A stretch of 64,000 nt of DNA from Daucus carota subsp. sativus (taxonomy: Eukaryota > Streptophyta > Magnoliopsida > Apiales > Apiaceae): assembly GCF_001625215.2 (NCBI RefSeq), contig NC_030384.2, positions 44,302,390-44,366,389 on the forward strand, in the 5' to 3' direction. Position 1 is the first letter of the stretch, and each line of letters opens with the position of its first letter. Under the pieces are notes generated by a model, which saw only the letters and a list, made by a program, of their open reading frames with translations, made no database searches and was not told where the DNA came from. Of this stretch, positions 33,132 through 51,754 are shown piece by piece. The position numbers and the translations under genes are program-made.

Positions 33132-34578
33132 TAATACGGAAGTGATTCGTTCAATGATTGTGATAAAATATGGACAACTACTAGGAGGATAAATTAAGCA
33201 TACAAAAAACACATAAGCCACAATTATTTGGAGATAGATACAAGCGGATAAAATAACGGGACACGGAGGCAGCATAAATAATCAAAGATTAAGAGTATGA
33301 TTGGGGGATGGCCCACCAGGACATATTTGTACAGTCACAAACGTGAGAGACGTTTACCTCACTTTGGACTTTACCACTAGACTCACATGTATTTTCTCGC
33401 TTTCCACGCCTCCGATCAAAATATTTGAAAAGTCACGTTCTTCCTGTCATCCTCAAACTATTTCTGCTCCAATTTACAATTTTTAATTTACCTTAAATTT
33501 ATGTTACTGCACAAATGTTATGATGCACATTTTATTGTTCTACTATGCTATCCATGACCATTATTAAAGATTGAAGTTCAATCATTGAACGAGATGAGAT
33601 CTACTCTCGAGAAATGAATTTCTCGTAATAATAAGATCAAAATAATTACCAGGTCAGACAAGACACCACTGCAAGATGCACGATCGTGCTTTGTTTCCCA
33701 TTACTATTTAGGGAATGATGTTGGTGGAACCATGGAGTATATTTTTATGCCAATTTTTGGGCCCGAATAGAATGAGGATTTGACGTTCAGAAAGCGGAAT
33801 GTTTCTCTTAAAAAAAAGACTTGGAATGTTTATTCTCTTTCGAATTAAGCCATGCCACAGCCTGATTATAAAAATAGATTTAAAAGCTTCCAGTCCTTTA
33901 ATTTTTTCCATAGCTTCCTAGATTTTGATTTTAAATAACGAATTTGGTCAATATAATTTTCCCGTATTGCAAAACAAAATATACACCGTTCATCAACCAT
34001 AATCCAATTTCACGACATTCATTCAATTTGGAATGTGTTGAAATTTTTTAGAATGTACAAGTCACTATATTTAATAGATTTTAAGATTGTAGTCAGTTAA
34101 ATAACGAGATTTTAGCCGGTTAAAATATGACATGTGATATTTGAAATTCCAGCATATACAACATGTATTTCAATTATACACGTAAGAGAAAAGAAAATGA
34201 CTTGGCCCCAAGTCAGATGACAATTGCATTCCTTGGTAAAACCAAATGGGCAGAAATGCTTCAAGCAACCAAGGTAAAAAGGAAATCAGCAAAGAAACAA
34301 TTTTAGTGCAGAGTGGAAATATAGCCAACTTATTTACACCCACAAATAAACCCCCCCTTCTGTAACCCTCCATCAAACTCCGCTAAACAACTAGCTCTCC
34401 CCACAAACAAATGAAAATACACAACACTTCAAAATAACATAAACACCTGGGACCTGCATTCTAGTTATCCCGATAGAGAAGGGTCTACCAAAAAAATAAT
34501 TATAAACCCGAGAAAAAATTAATCGATCAAGGACACGTTAGAACTCCAGTCTTACCGGAGGTATAATATGTCGCGGAG
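33132..34578. other. Intergenic; 3' region of the CPK gene
   Basis: No gene or complete element seen. Bases just above 34,400 probably belong to the CPK 3' UTR. Confidence 0.45.
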
Positions 34579-39375
<4,797 letters not shown>

Positions 39376-42300
39376 CTCAAATTACTAACTAAAACAACAA
39401 ATCTTGGTGATTTAGAGCAAAAGGATTGGATTTTTAAGTGATTAATGGGGGATTGAACAGGAGATGGGTGAAAAAATGGAGAAGAAGAGGGAGAAAAGTA
39501 TGAAAAATGGAATCTTAAGAGAGAGAAAGGAGGGTCAAACAACGTTTGGCTTATTTGTTAAGACACCTTACAAGTTGTATCTACCGCAAATGTACATGTT
39601 AATTAAGTGTACATTATTAATGTGTGTTTGGTGTTTGCTTTGCTGTTAAATGGAGTAAGAACTCAAAACAAGAAAATTGGGTACTTCTAGTGCTAAATTA
39701 TGAGTAACTTTTTAATAAGATAGTATTAGGTATCGTTTTTAGTCGAAATTTTTGCTGTCAAGAACTCTTTGTTTTCTAGAAGATGGATAGAGTTTGCTGT
39801 GAAATGCTGCTGACCTGCTGTGTTAATTTTTTATAATTTAGATATTAATATTATTGAAATTATATTTTGTTAAATTGGTATAAATAATTGTATATGTTAT
39901 GAATGAAAGATGGTTAGGGTTGCAAGAAAGAATGAGTGTTGATAGGGGTGAGGTTTATAATGAATGGCATGAAGATAACAGCTCATGACACCACTAAAAT
40001 CAAACATGTTGTAACCGTCACAAGACTCGCCATTCACAAAGAGATTGCAATTTCAGTTATGAACAAGTAGGAACTGCTGTTGCTCAGTTACAAACAAAGA
40101 AGTCAAAAGCTGAAGAACATGCACGCAGTCTGGTGATCTTATTCTGTCAAAATAAGATTCATTTTAAATAAAAATATCATATCTACATATTTTATAATCT
40201 AAATGCTTAAAAAAAATTAATATCCTTTATTTAGATTAAAAAAAAATATAATATTCTTAAAAATTTAGCTTTTTTTATTATAAAAAGATATATATTTATT
40301 TGATCAGAAATAAGTAATGGGTCTCCATTATTCGTGCATGTCATATTTTGATCAGTGGATTTTTATGGGTTCCGTCCTGTCTATGTTGGCGGCCTTCCAG
40401 AAATTGGAAAAAGTAGCAACATTTACTGTATCCGGCAAGCCGAATAAAAAAGTGCGAGAGCTCAAAACTGAAAACCATTGCTCCTGTCGTTTAAATTATT
40501 ACTACTGTATTTTTTTCATCATGAGACATGACCGTTATGATTATTTTTAACACATTTTCTAAGTCTTAATATTATTATTATTATTATGAATTAAAAAGTA
40601 TTCATATATTTTTATTTAAAAAACAGACATTTCAAAAATAATAATTTTTAATATATGATTAAAGAATTTAGAAGTGTGTGCTAAAAAGTCAAACGATCTA
40701 TATTTCCAAATAGAGAGTAAAATATTAAAATATCAAATTTTTCTGAAACAAAATCAAATATTACATGTTATAATTTAATAAACTATAATTTTATAGAATA
40801 TAATAAATTCTTATTTATCCAATATTTTTTATGAATTAAAATATTCAAACTGACTTAATATCAACGCGACATAATCAGACATGTATTTTGGATTCTTCGC
40901 ATTACTCTTTAAATAATTCGAATCTAGTTTGTAAAATATTCAAACTTAATAATATTTGTGCATGTAAAATAGCAGGTGTAGTTAAATTTTAATATTTTTA
41001 AACAATATACAATTAATTCAAAGATCTCAACAAGGTAATTGTATAAAACGGAGGAGTAAGTATATATTTATGCATATCGATAAAATGTCCTCCCACCATC
41101 CCGTTTACTGTTTGTACGCATTTCGAGTCTCCAATAAAGTAGAGTTACATAATGTTTCTTTTTAAAAAAAATTAAAATAAAAGTTTAGACATTAAATTTT
41201 TATTTAGAAAAAAATTCAAAAAGATATATTGTGAAACTATAGTTTAAAAGATTATTAAAAAGCATTTCAAAAAATAGCGTATATAATTCATTTTTGTTGA
41301 ATCTTTTTCACGTTTCGATAGATAATTTGATAAGCCAATGATTTTTTTTCCGTGTTTCAGAATACGATTAACCAATATGTTAATTGATTACGAACTTCTT
41401 TTTCCGATGACTTTTAAGAATGAGGGATTGTTTTTCTCCGACCCTTACTGCCAGAGTGGACAGCTAATGCGATCCACTTATTGATTATTGAACAAGGTTT
41501 TGTGGTCGTTCCGACTGAGGGAGTATGAGACTGAAGCCCCGTACAACGAGGCTAAGGGATGGGTCACATTGAACTTTGAAGCTTAAAGAGTGACGGGTCA
41601 CATTGAAGCTTAAAGAGTGACGGAGTAGGAGTAGTTTAGAAGCAGGAAAAGATAGTCATTTAATTTATAAGTTTGAACAGTGGTGGCTACTTTTTCCATA
41701 TTTGACCGGATAAGAATGATATATACCCAAAATAAATACAATTCCTTCGTTTTCTTGCATGTGGCATTTCATAATTTTTTTATCATAAAAAGTAAATTGA
41801 ACAGTTGCACAGCAGAAAAAAATAAATAACCGCTGTACACCTGCGCAGCGCATAATGCAGGAATTCACGGGTTTTTTAAAAAAAAAAATGTGCGAGCTCG
41901 AAATTTTCGATATATCCGTAAATATTGAGGTGATTATACATTTTCTATAATCAAAAAATAATCGAGCCTTCTTATGCTATATTTTTAAATAACAATTCAC
42001 AGTTGTTGACATAATATTTAACCTTTTCTTTTGTAAAATTTCAATTTCTTTGAAGTGCATTGTGAAAATATGAGCAAGCAATTGGTGTAGATTTTGTTGT
42101 ACATGGGAGAGAACTAATAGAAATCTATCATTTAATTAAAAAATAATTACAATTAGATACACATTAGAAAATCAAAGACATACTAGAAAATTCGCTTATA
42201 ATAATATGTTTCGGGACTTGAACTTTTGATAGCAGGAAAAAGAAAATTAAAAAGAACAATCAAACCACAGCTAACAACGGGGTCTGGGTGTATTAGATGA

Positions 42301-43535
42301 CAAAATTGAAAGATACGACAAAGTCAATATTCACGGGCTTGTCATTGTTTTCATATTTTATGGGATACACTCCGCCACCTTTCGGCGAATATAATATTTA
42401 TTATTTATTATTTTAGCGAAAGAAATTATATTTGATCATATATAAAAGGCCAGCCACCTCTATACCCCAGCTAATTATTGGACTATTAATATTGGTAACT
42501 TAAACATCTATATATTTAATATATGGCAGTCAGTAATTTAATATACCATATAAGTATAATATACGAGTTATATAATTTGATGATGACAAAAGCAATATAA
42601 ATATACGAGATATCAGCATCCCTATTCCCTCCTGTCACAAAAGAAAGACAAACACTTTTCGATTTGGCCATTTCTGAGCTGAGCCATCTCATTGGTTTGG
42701 CTTTCAGCGCAAACATGATGATTTGATGATTCTGTTTGAATTATCCTCTTTTTAACAAATAAAGTTAATTAATTAATTAGTTAATATAAATATATATATG
42801 TGTGTGTGTGATTTTTAAAAAATAAATAATTTTTTATCAAATTTCTTCAAAATTTATTAAATTTCTCATAATAAATTCTAATTTCTATAAAATAAACCAA
42901 CACTCACATCATTTCTGTTTTTTTCTTTTTCCCTTCACGTGCTCAGTGATTTAAAAAAAAAAAAAAAAAACTCCCCGAAAAAAAAAAGATGGGATCACAG
43001 ACATCTAAAGTATTTTATTTTATCCAATTCAGCCCACGTTTGTATTCTGAAATGCCAATTTCGTTGTCTCGTAGACTCCGAATATTCGATTTATCAAAAG
43101 AATAAATTCAACTCGATATTTTTATAAATCGTTGTTATGGTTTCTATTAGTTTGTACATACATATTTTTTCTCTACATATAATTTGATTATTATCATTAT
43201 TATAATCTGTGGGATCCAATGAAAAAAAGATGACAGATTTTTTATATTTTTTTCTTTTTGCTAATTTTTGATCTGTAACATCAATGCATACATATACGAA
43301 TTAGTACGTAAAAATTTAGCAGTGCACGGGGCAGAATTTAGCACACATTGTTGTTCTGTTTTCTAAATAAACAAATTAGCAAATCCTAAATGGCCCAAAT
43401 GACTTTAAATACATACCGTTAACAAAAGTTAACTTAGTATTTTGGGCCTTTTTCCAAGGAGAAAAAAACTCAGTATTTTGGGCTTCAGATCCATTAAAAC
43501 TGACTTCTATTATCTTAGCATCATTTCCTATTTAA
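39376..43535. other. Long AT-rich intergenic stretch
   Basis: The first 150 bases are the CPK leader. The rest holds no supported gene. Around 41,560-41,630 a short tandem repeat of GTCACATTGAAGCTTAAAGA is seen. A lone Stowaway-like end (GAGGGAGTA near 41,517) has no partner. A (TG)n run lies at about 42,799. Confidence 0.45.
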
Positions 43536-43567
43536 CTAGTATATCTGGCCCGTGCTTCGCACACGGG
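43536..43567 (-). mobile_element. Helitron-type 3' terminus
   Basis: Read on the minus strand: hairpin CCCGTGTGCGAAGCACGGG, then CCAGATATA and CTAG followed by T, the standard Helitron 3' end. The element body would lie at higher coordinates; its 5' end was not found. Confidence 0.65.
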
Positions 43568-46500
43568 TAATGTATGTTGTTTTCATATTCTTTTAATTGA
43601 TAAATTATCTGTACACATCCAATAATCGGTTTTTCATTGCTTGTTACGTGTCCTTTTTTCTAATTCGAGAATTACACACTTTTACGGAACATATCTACTG
43701 TACCATAGTTGCGTCTTTGAACGGTGATCTAATTTTTTCGAGGAATAACCGTATGTATTTATATAATAAACAGATGAAAACGTATGTATAATTTGTATGG
43801 TTTGATTCAATTATTTCTTCATTGAATTTAATGAACCAAAGTGTGAAAATTCGAAATTGAATATATACATTTTTTTTCTCAAGCTGAAAAGCATTCAACC
43901 ATCATCATTGAATTCACTTTAATTTTTATTAATTTTATTTACCCATCAAAATTATTTAATTTATGTTCCGAGCTTTAATTGTAAAAATTAAATAATTCTA
44001 CAACCTTTATAAAAAAACAACATTTTATTTTCATTCACCAGCATATAATTTTGTGTGTCTTAATTTATCTATATTTGATTGTTTTAATCTGTAATCGTAA
44101 TTGACGAATAATTGTAATCTACTCCAATATAATTGTGTTTTTTTTTTCCGGCTATTTTTAATTAAAGTTTTTTAATAGAATTATGCGGCGATATATTCAT
44201 TTTCAATTTTTTGTGTACTATTCTAAAGATTAAAGCTATATAAATTTAAATAATATCATATAGTTTAATTAATATATCAATTTTGTTTCTTCAAGGAATT
44301 TAAGGTAATAAAATAGAAATGCAGTGAATTAAAATATTTAAAGAATACAAACAACTAAAACAATGATAGCCGTTCAACAAATTATTTGCAAGGAATATTA
44401 CTCATAAAAAATTATGCAAATATATTCACAACAAAATTATTTAATAAAAATATTATGTCAACCTAATTACTATATTTTCTGAGTGGCTATGATTAATACG
44501 TCAAAAAAACGTTGATAACTCAGAAAAAGTGATTAATCCCAGATTAAAAATTGAAATTTCTACACTCATCATAATATAATTTAATAAATTATTTATTATT
44601 TTAAACCCCTGCTATTGATCAAATTAATTATCCTAGATTAAAAAAAGGATTAATTGTACTATTTCAAAGTCTTGGAGCTAAATTAAGTTCTTTTATAGTT
44701 TTTAAAATAAAAATTAAAAACAGAAAACGTTGGAGACCGCAGAACAGGCGCCAGACATACTCCCTCATAAGCTATTTAATATATAAATATCAATTTTATA
44801 ATCTAATAAAACTTCATAAAAAATAATCAGAGTATTGTCTTTAAAGTAGCTGCTAGTTTCCTGTTTGAGTTGCAAAGTACTCTGCACTTAACCTCATAAT
44901 CTGACATAAGACTTTTATTTGAAACTGCTATTCACATGTGCAAAATCAAGTAGTTCTTGTGTTCTATCAATCTACTCAAGGAATTAACACTCTCTTTGTC
45001 AATTTACTCAGCAAGCTGATTTGAATGACTTATGCCTGGAGGCTTCCAAACTGAGATCTATACCAGTAAAGGATTGCATAACCTCTCCTGCTGCAGTGAT
45101 CGACAATCATAACAATCTTAAATCTTCTCTTCAAATTTCTGTTCCGCAACCTCCTTTCTCTTCTTAAAAAAATGATTTTTCTAATTATTCATAAAATAGA
45201 CATAAATAGAATTGACTTTCAACTTTCTTTTCTGGAACATGACTAATATCATAAAATAGTATAGACAAAGGCCATAGCTAATCATAAGATATAACATGAA
45301 GGTGGACAAAAGAAAAAGATGAACAAAATAGGAAATATGAGAGAACTACAGAAATAATGATTCCATGGAGCCAAAGCACTTTCAAAAAAACAACAAACAT
45401 GCTCTTAATGTTCCTGTCAACTAAATATACTGTCAACTAAATATACTGACAAAAAGAAATGACATGAATCTTATTAAATGTCAAAACTATTATCTACATT
45501 TGGATGCAAAGCAGGTAGGGAAATCTAGGATTGGAGTAGAACATCCTTATAAAATTTGCTGATATTTCGCAGTGTAGTTGGCATGTATCATGTTCAGAGG
45601 TCGGAAAGCATCCTAAGATGCGGACTTCACAGAGCTGTTATTCTAAACTGCTGCCAAAACTATTGCTGTTATTCTAAACTGCTGCCAAAACTATTCATAA
45701 AATAATTACACACTGAACTTGATATGCAATTTGCATCTCATCAGACATTTCAAATTTTTAATAGAATCAATAATAAGATATTAGCAGTGAGCTCCAAATA
45801 AATGCACATTGCTTCTGCTTTTTCATTGTAAATATGCATCAAGTATCAGCGTCATGGGTTTCAAAATTTCTTAGTAATGATCATTACAATAACAATACTT
45901 TACATGTAAGATTATTAACTTAATAATAAACTAATAATTTCTGATCGAGTAATAAATCTACCATAGGTTTGAGACCTGATTTGTTGATTTATTGTTGTGG
46001 CTGGCAAATGGAATGGATTGTCATTGCTGGACATTGCTATACTTCTGTTTGTAAGCCTGAAAGTTGAAACATGGGGGCTTAGACCTAAAAATAATAAAAT
46101 GTCTATTATAATCATGATTTGTACATTATATGTTAGTGGCTGGAAATTCTAGAAAACTTACTGTTGTGAAGTAATGTTAAAACTTTAACATAAAATAGCT
46201 TCTAATGAGAGGAATACCACCACTTTTTTATGTATTCCTTTATAATTCTGGCTACCACCATATCATCGCGGCCATGATGACAAACTTCGATCCAATTTTT
46301 GCAAGAAGAATCGGTAAATGGAAGCAACCAATTATTGTGCTTATACACTGGCAACAGAAGCAGCCAATCTTAGAACACCTGTACACCTTAGACAATTCTG
46401 GCCACTATCATTAATGATTGAAGAAGTCTATTATCGTGAATGTTTGAAGAAGTCTGCTACATGTTAATGTCAATTTTGAATGCAAAAGAGATGAGATGCA

Positions 46501-46744
46501 AGATTTTAGGATTAAAATGATAAACCTTCCGAGAAAGTCAAGATGCAACAATATCTTCGTTTAGGGACGGAGATAGCATCCTAATACCAATGATGCTATT
46601 GACAATTTAGATGCTGATACTTGATGCGATCTATTAAACTTATAGCATTTATTAGGAGATAGCATCCTAATACCAAGCAAAACTAAGCAGGACAATTTGG
46701 CAGCAAAAAGAAAACATTACAAAATACAATTTAAGAAGATTTAC
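43568..46744. other. AT-rich region, possible Helitron body and gene 3' exons
   Basis: No firm gene. On the minus strand, segments at about 45,959-46,051 (frame RLTNRSIAMSSNDNPFHLPA) and 45,012-45,095 (frame GEVMQSFTGIDLSLEASRHK, then a stop) have acceptor-like 5' edges. They could be last exons of the unidentified gene at 46,745-48,485, but I cannot join them with confidence. Confidence 0.35.
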
Positions 46745-48485
46745 CCATGGATTTTCCAACAGAACATTTGGGTTGTACTGAAATTGCTTTTTTGGCAACT
46801 ATTCGTTAGCACACTACCTGTATAGATGCAAAAATCATATGGAAACATTAATATTAAATATGGCAAAGTTGTGGCAAAGTTATGTTGGACAATCAAGTAA
46901 CTGTCCTGCTGGAATATTTTGGGTCCATGTTCAGAAAGTATAACCTTTAAAATCATTGTTAGTCCTTGGGTAACATTTGCACTCACCTCAACAGCCAATT
47001 GTTTTTGAGTTGGATGATTCTAAATGGTATTACATGATTACAGTATAAAAATAGTTGTTCATATTATATTTATCCATTTGTACTGCTAATTCCTAATCTT
47101 TTCTTTGGTTAGCACTTAGCATCTTTGGCAGGACAGTAGAATAAACAGAACTAATCTGTTAGGATATAACAAAAGTTTCTAATTTCTACTCCACAGACTT
47201 TGTTCTCATTTTGTCCATTTTCTAAACACTCTTTAGTCCATCCATACCAATCACCTTTTATTCACTACCTCTCATTCAATCTCCTAGCAAAAATCAGCAA
47301 ATTCTCAACCATTAAAGATAAACTTCATTATTACAAAACTAACTATTGAAAAGAAATAGTTACCAAGAGAGGATCCACTATTTGGCCGGGAATTCTCACA
47401 TTTCCTGAAGAAGTTATGCTTGTTCTCGTGATGCCTGCATAATTTCCCATTGTACATTTTATGTCAGCATGATAACGGCGATCATGAGGGAATACGCATC
47501 ATTTAGGAAAGAATCAATTTCAAACCAAGTGTACAGAGGTAGAACACTGACCAGTCGGAGTTGCAAATACAGGATTTTCACCACGTGCTGTGCTATGACT
47601 GCTCTTACATGTATTTTTCATTTCTGCATATTTGGGGCAAAGACGGAGCACAACCAACAATTTCTCAGTATGTACAGATTTTATAATTATCACTTATGTA
47701 TACAGCGTTGTCACTATCATAGGTAACCATGCCAAAAGAAGTACTTCATACCATTTGGTTTTCCAACAGAATGTAGTATGCTACCTATACTGCGTTGCTG
47801 GCTATCGACTTTCATCTTGCCTGAAACATTGTAAACAGGTCACATAAGAACAACAAATAAGGTATGAATAACATTAGATAAGACCTGTGTAATTAGTATA
47901 TTGACCGCATGTTTTCCCATGAGAAGGGCGCAATTCTCTGACATAGTTTTGTCGGTTTTCAGCTGTGAGAAAGCTTTCGACCATAAATTGTAAAAGCAAG
48001 ATTGATTAAAATAAAATATGATAACGCTACTCTGGACACAGGGGTTGTCTTCCTGACTGAACAGGGGTTGGACCATGATATAACCAAAACTGAACATCTC
48101 AGACTAAACGGGATTACCTCCAGGATTGATACACGGTGCATTTGGATTTGGGTGTAGATTCTCTTTGCAAAGTCGGCTTCCATTCCCATCCGTTGGACTC
48201 GTTAGTAGTACAACGCCTCCTTTGTCCTGCATAAACGGAGCAGATTCAAATCTACCCACCAATTTGAAAACCTGTCCAGGCGGTGCTTGCAAAAGTGAAA
48301 GAGAATTAACCACCCAATTTGAAATTTCGGGTAATTCAAATGACACGGCTAAATTAACGGAGCAGATTGACAACTGCTGAGACTCAAAGAATTCACGGCA
48401 TAATTTGTGGAACAGATCGAAAACCGCTTGTGTCACACTCTTCCAGCGAGGCCGCCCGAATTGTCATGGGTCAACCCGGTTGTTA
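46745..48485 (-). CDS. Unidentified multi-exon host gene, internal exons
   Basis: Seven consecutive minus-strand segments have GT-AG edges and matching phases: 48118 to about 48485, 47885-47962, 47752-47820, 47552-47623, 47364-47434, 46987-47019 and 46745-46777. Six junctions in a row agree, which is hard to get by chance. The frame includes SWVV-like hydrophobic text (ISNWVVNSLSLLQAPPGQVF, KLVGRFESAPFMQDKGGVVL), then AENRQNYVRELRPSHGKTCG, then a polar serine-rich tail ending IPGQIVDPLL and YNPNVLLENPW. I do not recognise the family. No in-frame ATG occurs near the 5' edge. If the acceptor at 48485 is used, an in-frame TGA follows at 48464-48466; a later acceptor (for example before CAGTTGTCAATC, after TCTCAG) would avoid it. 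So this is either the middle of a longer gene or a decayed copy. Confidence 0.5.
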
Positions 48486-48650
48486 CTGAAAAACAACTTT
48501 ATTCAAGTCGGGTGCAACCCATCTAAACTTGGAGCATCCGATTTTGTGGTGAAAAGACAGGAAAGGGGCCTGGTTTGAATGGAGTGTTAAAATGGTTGGA
48601 GGGTAGAAACAGTCTTTTTCCATTTTCTTTATGTTCATGAATTAAGAATA

Positions 48651-48681
48651 CTAGCAATCTGGCCCGTGCTTCGCACACGGG
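48651..48681 (-). mobile_element. Helitron-type 3' terminus
   Basis: Read on the minus strand: hairpin CCCGTGTGCGAAGCACGGG, then CCAGATTG and CTAG followed by T. Same terminus family as 43536-43567 but a different body next to it. The element would extend to higher coordinates, into the region where the chromovirus sits. Confidence 0.65.
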
Positions 48682-49498
48682 TAATGGTTGAATTTTTAAT
48701 TTTAAATAATTAATCGTAGTATGTTTTTAATTATAACATTGATTAATAAAAATTGTTGTGAATCATCGTTGTTATTCTCTGAACCACAATGTAACATTAA
48801 TCTTTGAGTGATTCAGAGTTTAAAAAATTGGGTTTAATTTATTAGATCAATAAATATTCTTAAGTGCCTGCAGATACAGGGCAAGATTCCTTCCACATGT
48901 ATGCTAAAAGAGGTTTGAATTTCACTGATATTAATTAAAATAGTCATGTCAACCATCAACTATTGCTTTAAATTAGATGTATAAAATATAATTAGAATAA
49001 AATAACTAAAAATAATACTAACATATTTATATATTAAATTACGAATTAAAATATAATAAATCAGAATAATTTTAGTATAAGTATATATTAAATAAATAAG
49101 AATTCTACTAAAATATTTATATATTAAATTTAAAATACCGAATTTAAAAATAATTGCAAAATATAATTTCTTTCATAATCATATTTTTGTATTTTTTCCT
49201 TCACAATATACATTATCGATTTTCAGATAAAGACATACACACATATACATGCACATAATATATATGTCATATAGATATTTATTATAAGTAATAAATAATA
49301 TAAAAGTAACAGTGGATTTCCATTATAATTTTTAAAAAGAATATATGATATATATGCTTTGCATTATTGAATTAAATTTTGTAACATTCTTAATTCATAC
49401 AAATAGATTGTGATGATTTAATAATTTTTAATAAAAAATTAATGTATATTTTTTATTACATTATATCAATATTAATATCGAGTAGGTTAGTGGCAAAT

Positions 49499-49733
49499 GA
49501 ATTGTAACGATTAGATTAATAATAATTGATATAGTAATACTCTTCAATTATAATGGTGAACAAATATATTTTTGAAATCGAATTAATAATTTAATATTTT
49601 CTTAATGTCATGGATATATTTTCTTAATGTCATGGAAATGAATTGTAACGATTAAATTAATAATAATTGATATAGTAATGCTCTTCAATTATAACGGTGA
49701 ACAAATATATTTTTGAAATCGAATTAATTATAA
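49499..49733. repeat. 141-bp tandem duplication (second copy partial)
   Basis: GAATTGTAACGATTA begins at 49499 and again at 49640, and the two copies match over about 90 bases with few changes. Inside copy 1, TTTTCTTAATGTCATGGA is itself repeated. Confidence 0.8.
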
Positions 49734-49990
49734 CAGTGAACAAATATATTATGCACGTGCTTCTAATAATTTTTATGTTCTAATAACTGATTGTTTATAT
49801 ACGTGTTTTTATTGTAACATCCCATGGATGATTATAAGATTTTTAAAATGATACAAATCATAATTATTTTACTTTAAACTAACCTCTAATATTTAATCTA
49901 AAAATTCTTAAATACCCAACACAAAGAAGATTATAATGTGATTTAAGAAATTGTATACTAAATATAGATGGGTCATTGTATATTCTTATG

Positions 49991-50410
49991 TGATGTAAAT
50001 TCAAGAAAGTATGGGAAAACATATTCAAGAAGGCAGAAGGTTCCAGGAAATAATTGAAATGTTCCAGAAAATACTAGGCAGAAGGTTCCAGGATATAATT
50101 GAAATGTTCTAGAAAATACTAAGTTCATGATTAATTAATGAAGAAGTCCTAAAGCCTAAGTCTATTAGTCAAACAAGTCTAAAAGTCTCTTAGAAGTCTG
50201 AAGGTCCTTTGAATTGAATACCTTAAATGTTATTCAGCTAGAAAGTTCCAGAGGGAGCTATAAATTCTTGTACTCAGTTTGTTTGAGGCAGATTGGAATG
50301 AATTAAGTTTTATTACTCTTCTTGGGTGTGAGACCTGAGTTCTATTACTTTCTTGGGTGTGAGACCTAAGTAATCTAGTTCTAAGCGCTGAGTATAAAGA
50401 TCCTGCATCA
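49991..50410 (+). repeat. 5' LTR of the chromovirus
   Basis: Starts TGATGTAAATTC and ends CCTGCATCA; 420 bp. A short internal repeat (GGCAGAAGGTTCCAGGA) and a doubled CTTGGGTGTGAGACCT near the right end are present. Confidence 0.96.
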
Positions 50411-50414
50411 GACT

Positions 50415-50426
50415 TGGTATCAGAGC
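50415..50426 (+). other. Primer binding site (tRNA-Met)
   Basis: TGGTATCAGAGC, complementary to the 3' end of initiator tRNA-Met, four bases after the 5' LTR. Confidence 0.95.
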
Positions 50427-50449
50427 GAGGTTCATTCCGAGGCAGCGCT

Positions 50450-51754
50450 ATGACGACACGCACGGGACGTTCATTCCGAGGCCGACTTACAGATGCGGAA
50501 CGAGATCAGGTGCTGATTCAAATGATGGAAAGTCTTAATATTTTAAATCAGCGGATTGAAAACATTGATGCCAGAGTTAAGCAGATTGAAACAAGGACAA
50601 ATTCAAATGTGGAAACACCTGAAGGAGAGTCTTCTGGTGCAAACAATGGCGCAGACAAAGACGGCAGCGAACAACCAAACGAAGAAGAAAATGCAAGGCG
50701 GGAACCGCTGAATAATGGACTCCCTTGGATGCAGCAACCTCACATGTTTAATGTTTCTGGAAACTTCAACAGGGGCCCATATGCACCTTATGATACAGCT
50801 GGGGATATCACAAAGAAGGTGAGAATTGATGTACCAGACTTTGACGGAAGATTTAATGCAACCAACTTTGTCGATTGGATCTCTGCAATTGAAGAATACT
50901 TTGAATGGTACGACATGACTGATGAGCGACGTGTAAGGTTTGCCAAAATGAAGCTGGTCAATCTTGCTAAGGTCTGGTGGAATGGCGTTGAAGCAGACAT
51001 GCGAAGATCGGGGCTCCCTCCAATAGCAACCTGGCAGGAGATGAAAGCGAGGCTACGGGAAAAGTACATGCCACAAAATTACGAAGATAGGCTCTGTGAA
51101 CAACTTGTAAATTTGAAGCAAGGAACGATGACGGTAGCAGAGTACATGCAAAAGTTTGATGAGTTAAAAACAAGAAGTCAGATTGTTGAAGATCCGCGCC
51201 ATAGCTTGGCAAGATTCAAATCTGGTCTCAGATTTGAAATCAGAAAAGAAATGCTGAGATATACTCCTTATAGTGTAGAAAATGCTTTTCAGATTGCACT
51301 TGATTTGGAGGAATATATGAATATGACAACTCTTAAAAGATCTGCTCAGATGAAAGAGCCGGTAGCAAGAAAGTTTAATGTCACCAGCCCTGTATCGAAG
51401 CAACAGTTTTCAGCAAATAGGAAAGGAGGGAAAGGAAAGGGTGCAGACAATAGTGATCGTTGTTTTAGATGTGAAGGCAAGGGACATAAGGCTTATCAAT
51501 GTCCCACCAGGAACAATCTGCATATAGGTGTTTCAGAAGAAGAGTCAAAAGAAAACGAAGTGCCTGAAAACGAAGATGGTGAAGAATCTCCCCAATTCAA
51601 TGCTGATGACTTGGCTGATTCAGACGAGGAAAACTCTTTGAATATGGTTGTTCGACGCATACTTGCTGCTCCAAAGGTTAAGGAGGCGGATTGGAGAAGA
51701 ACAACAATATTTCAAACACTAGTAACTTGTAAAATGAGTTACTTAAGCTGGTGA
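50450..51754 (+). CDS. gag: Gag of the chromovirus
   Basis: The ATG at 50450 is the first in the element after the primer site. The capsid region (FDGRFNATNFVDWISAIEEY, KLVNLAKVWWNGVEADMRRS) is the retrotransposon gag domain. A zinc knuckle CFRCEGKGHKAYQC (CCHC) lies near the C-terminus, followed by an acidic tail. Virus-like particle protein of the element, not a host gene. Confidence 0.92.
   Translation: MTTRTGRSFRGRLTDAERDQVLIQMMESLNILNQRIENIDARVKQIETRTNSNVETPEGESSGANNGADKDGSEQPNEEENARREPLNNGLPWMQQPHMFNVSGNFNRGPYAPYDTAGDITKKVRIDVPDFDGRFNATNFVDWISAIEEYFEWYDMTDERRVRFAKMKLVNLAKVWWNGVEADMRRSGLPPIATWQEMKARLREKYMPQNYEDRLCEQLVNLKQGTMTVAEYMQKFDELKTRSQIVEDPRHSLARFKSGLRFEIRKEMLRYTPYSVENAFQIALDLEEYMNMTTLKRSAQMKEPVARKFNVTSPVSKQQFSANRKGGKGKGADNSDRCFRCEGKGHKAYQCPTRNNLHIGVSEEESKENEVPENEDGEESPQFNADDLADSDEENSLNMVVRRILAAPKVKEADWRRTTIFQTLVTCKMSYLSW

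Noticed and set aside
41500-41530. Possible Stowaway end (GAGGGAGTA), with similar lone ends near 23882 and 44759
   Set aside because: No partner terminus or matching inverted repeat found at a reasonable distance for any of the three.
45012-46051. Two possible terminal exons (GEVMQSFTGIDLSLEASRHK and RLTNRSIAMSSNDNPFHLPA)
   Set aside because: Splice phases could not be matched to the upstream exon at 46745, so they are not called as part of the gene.
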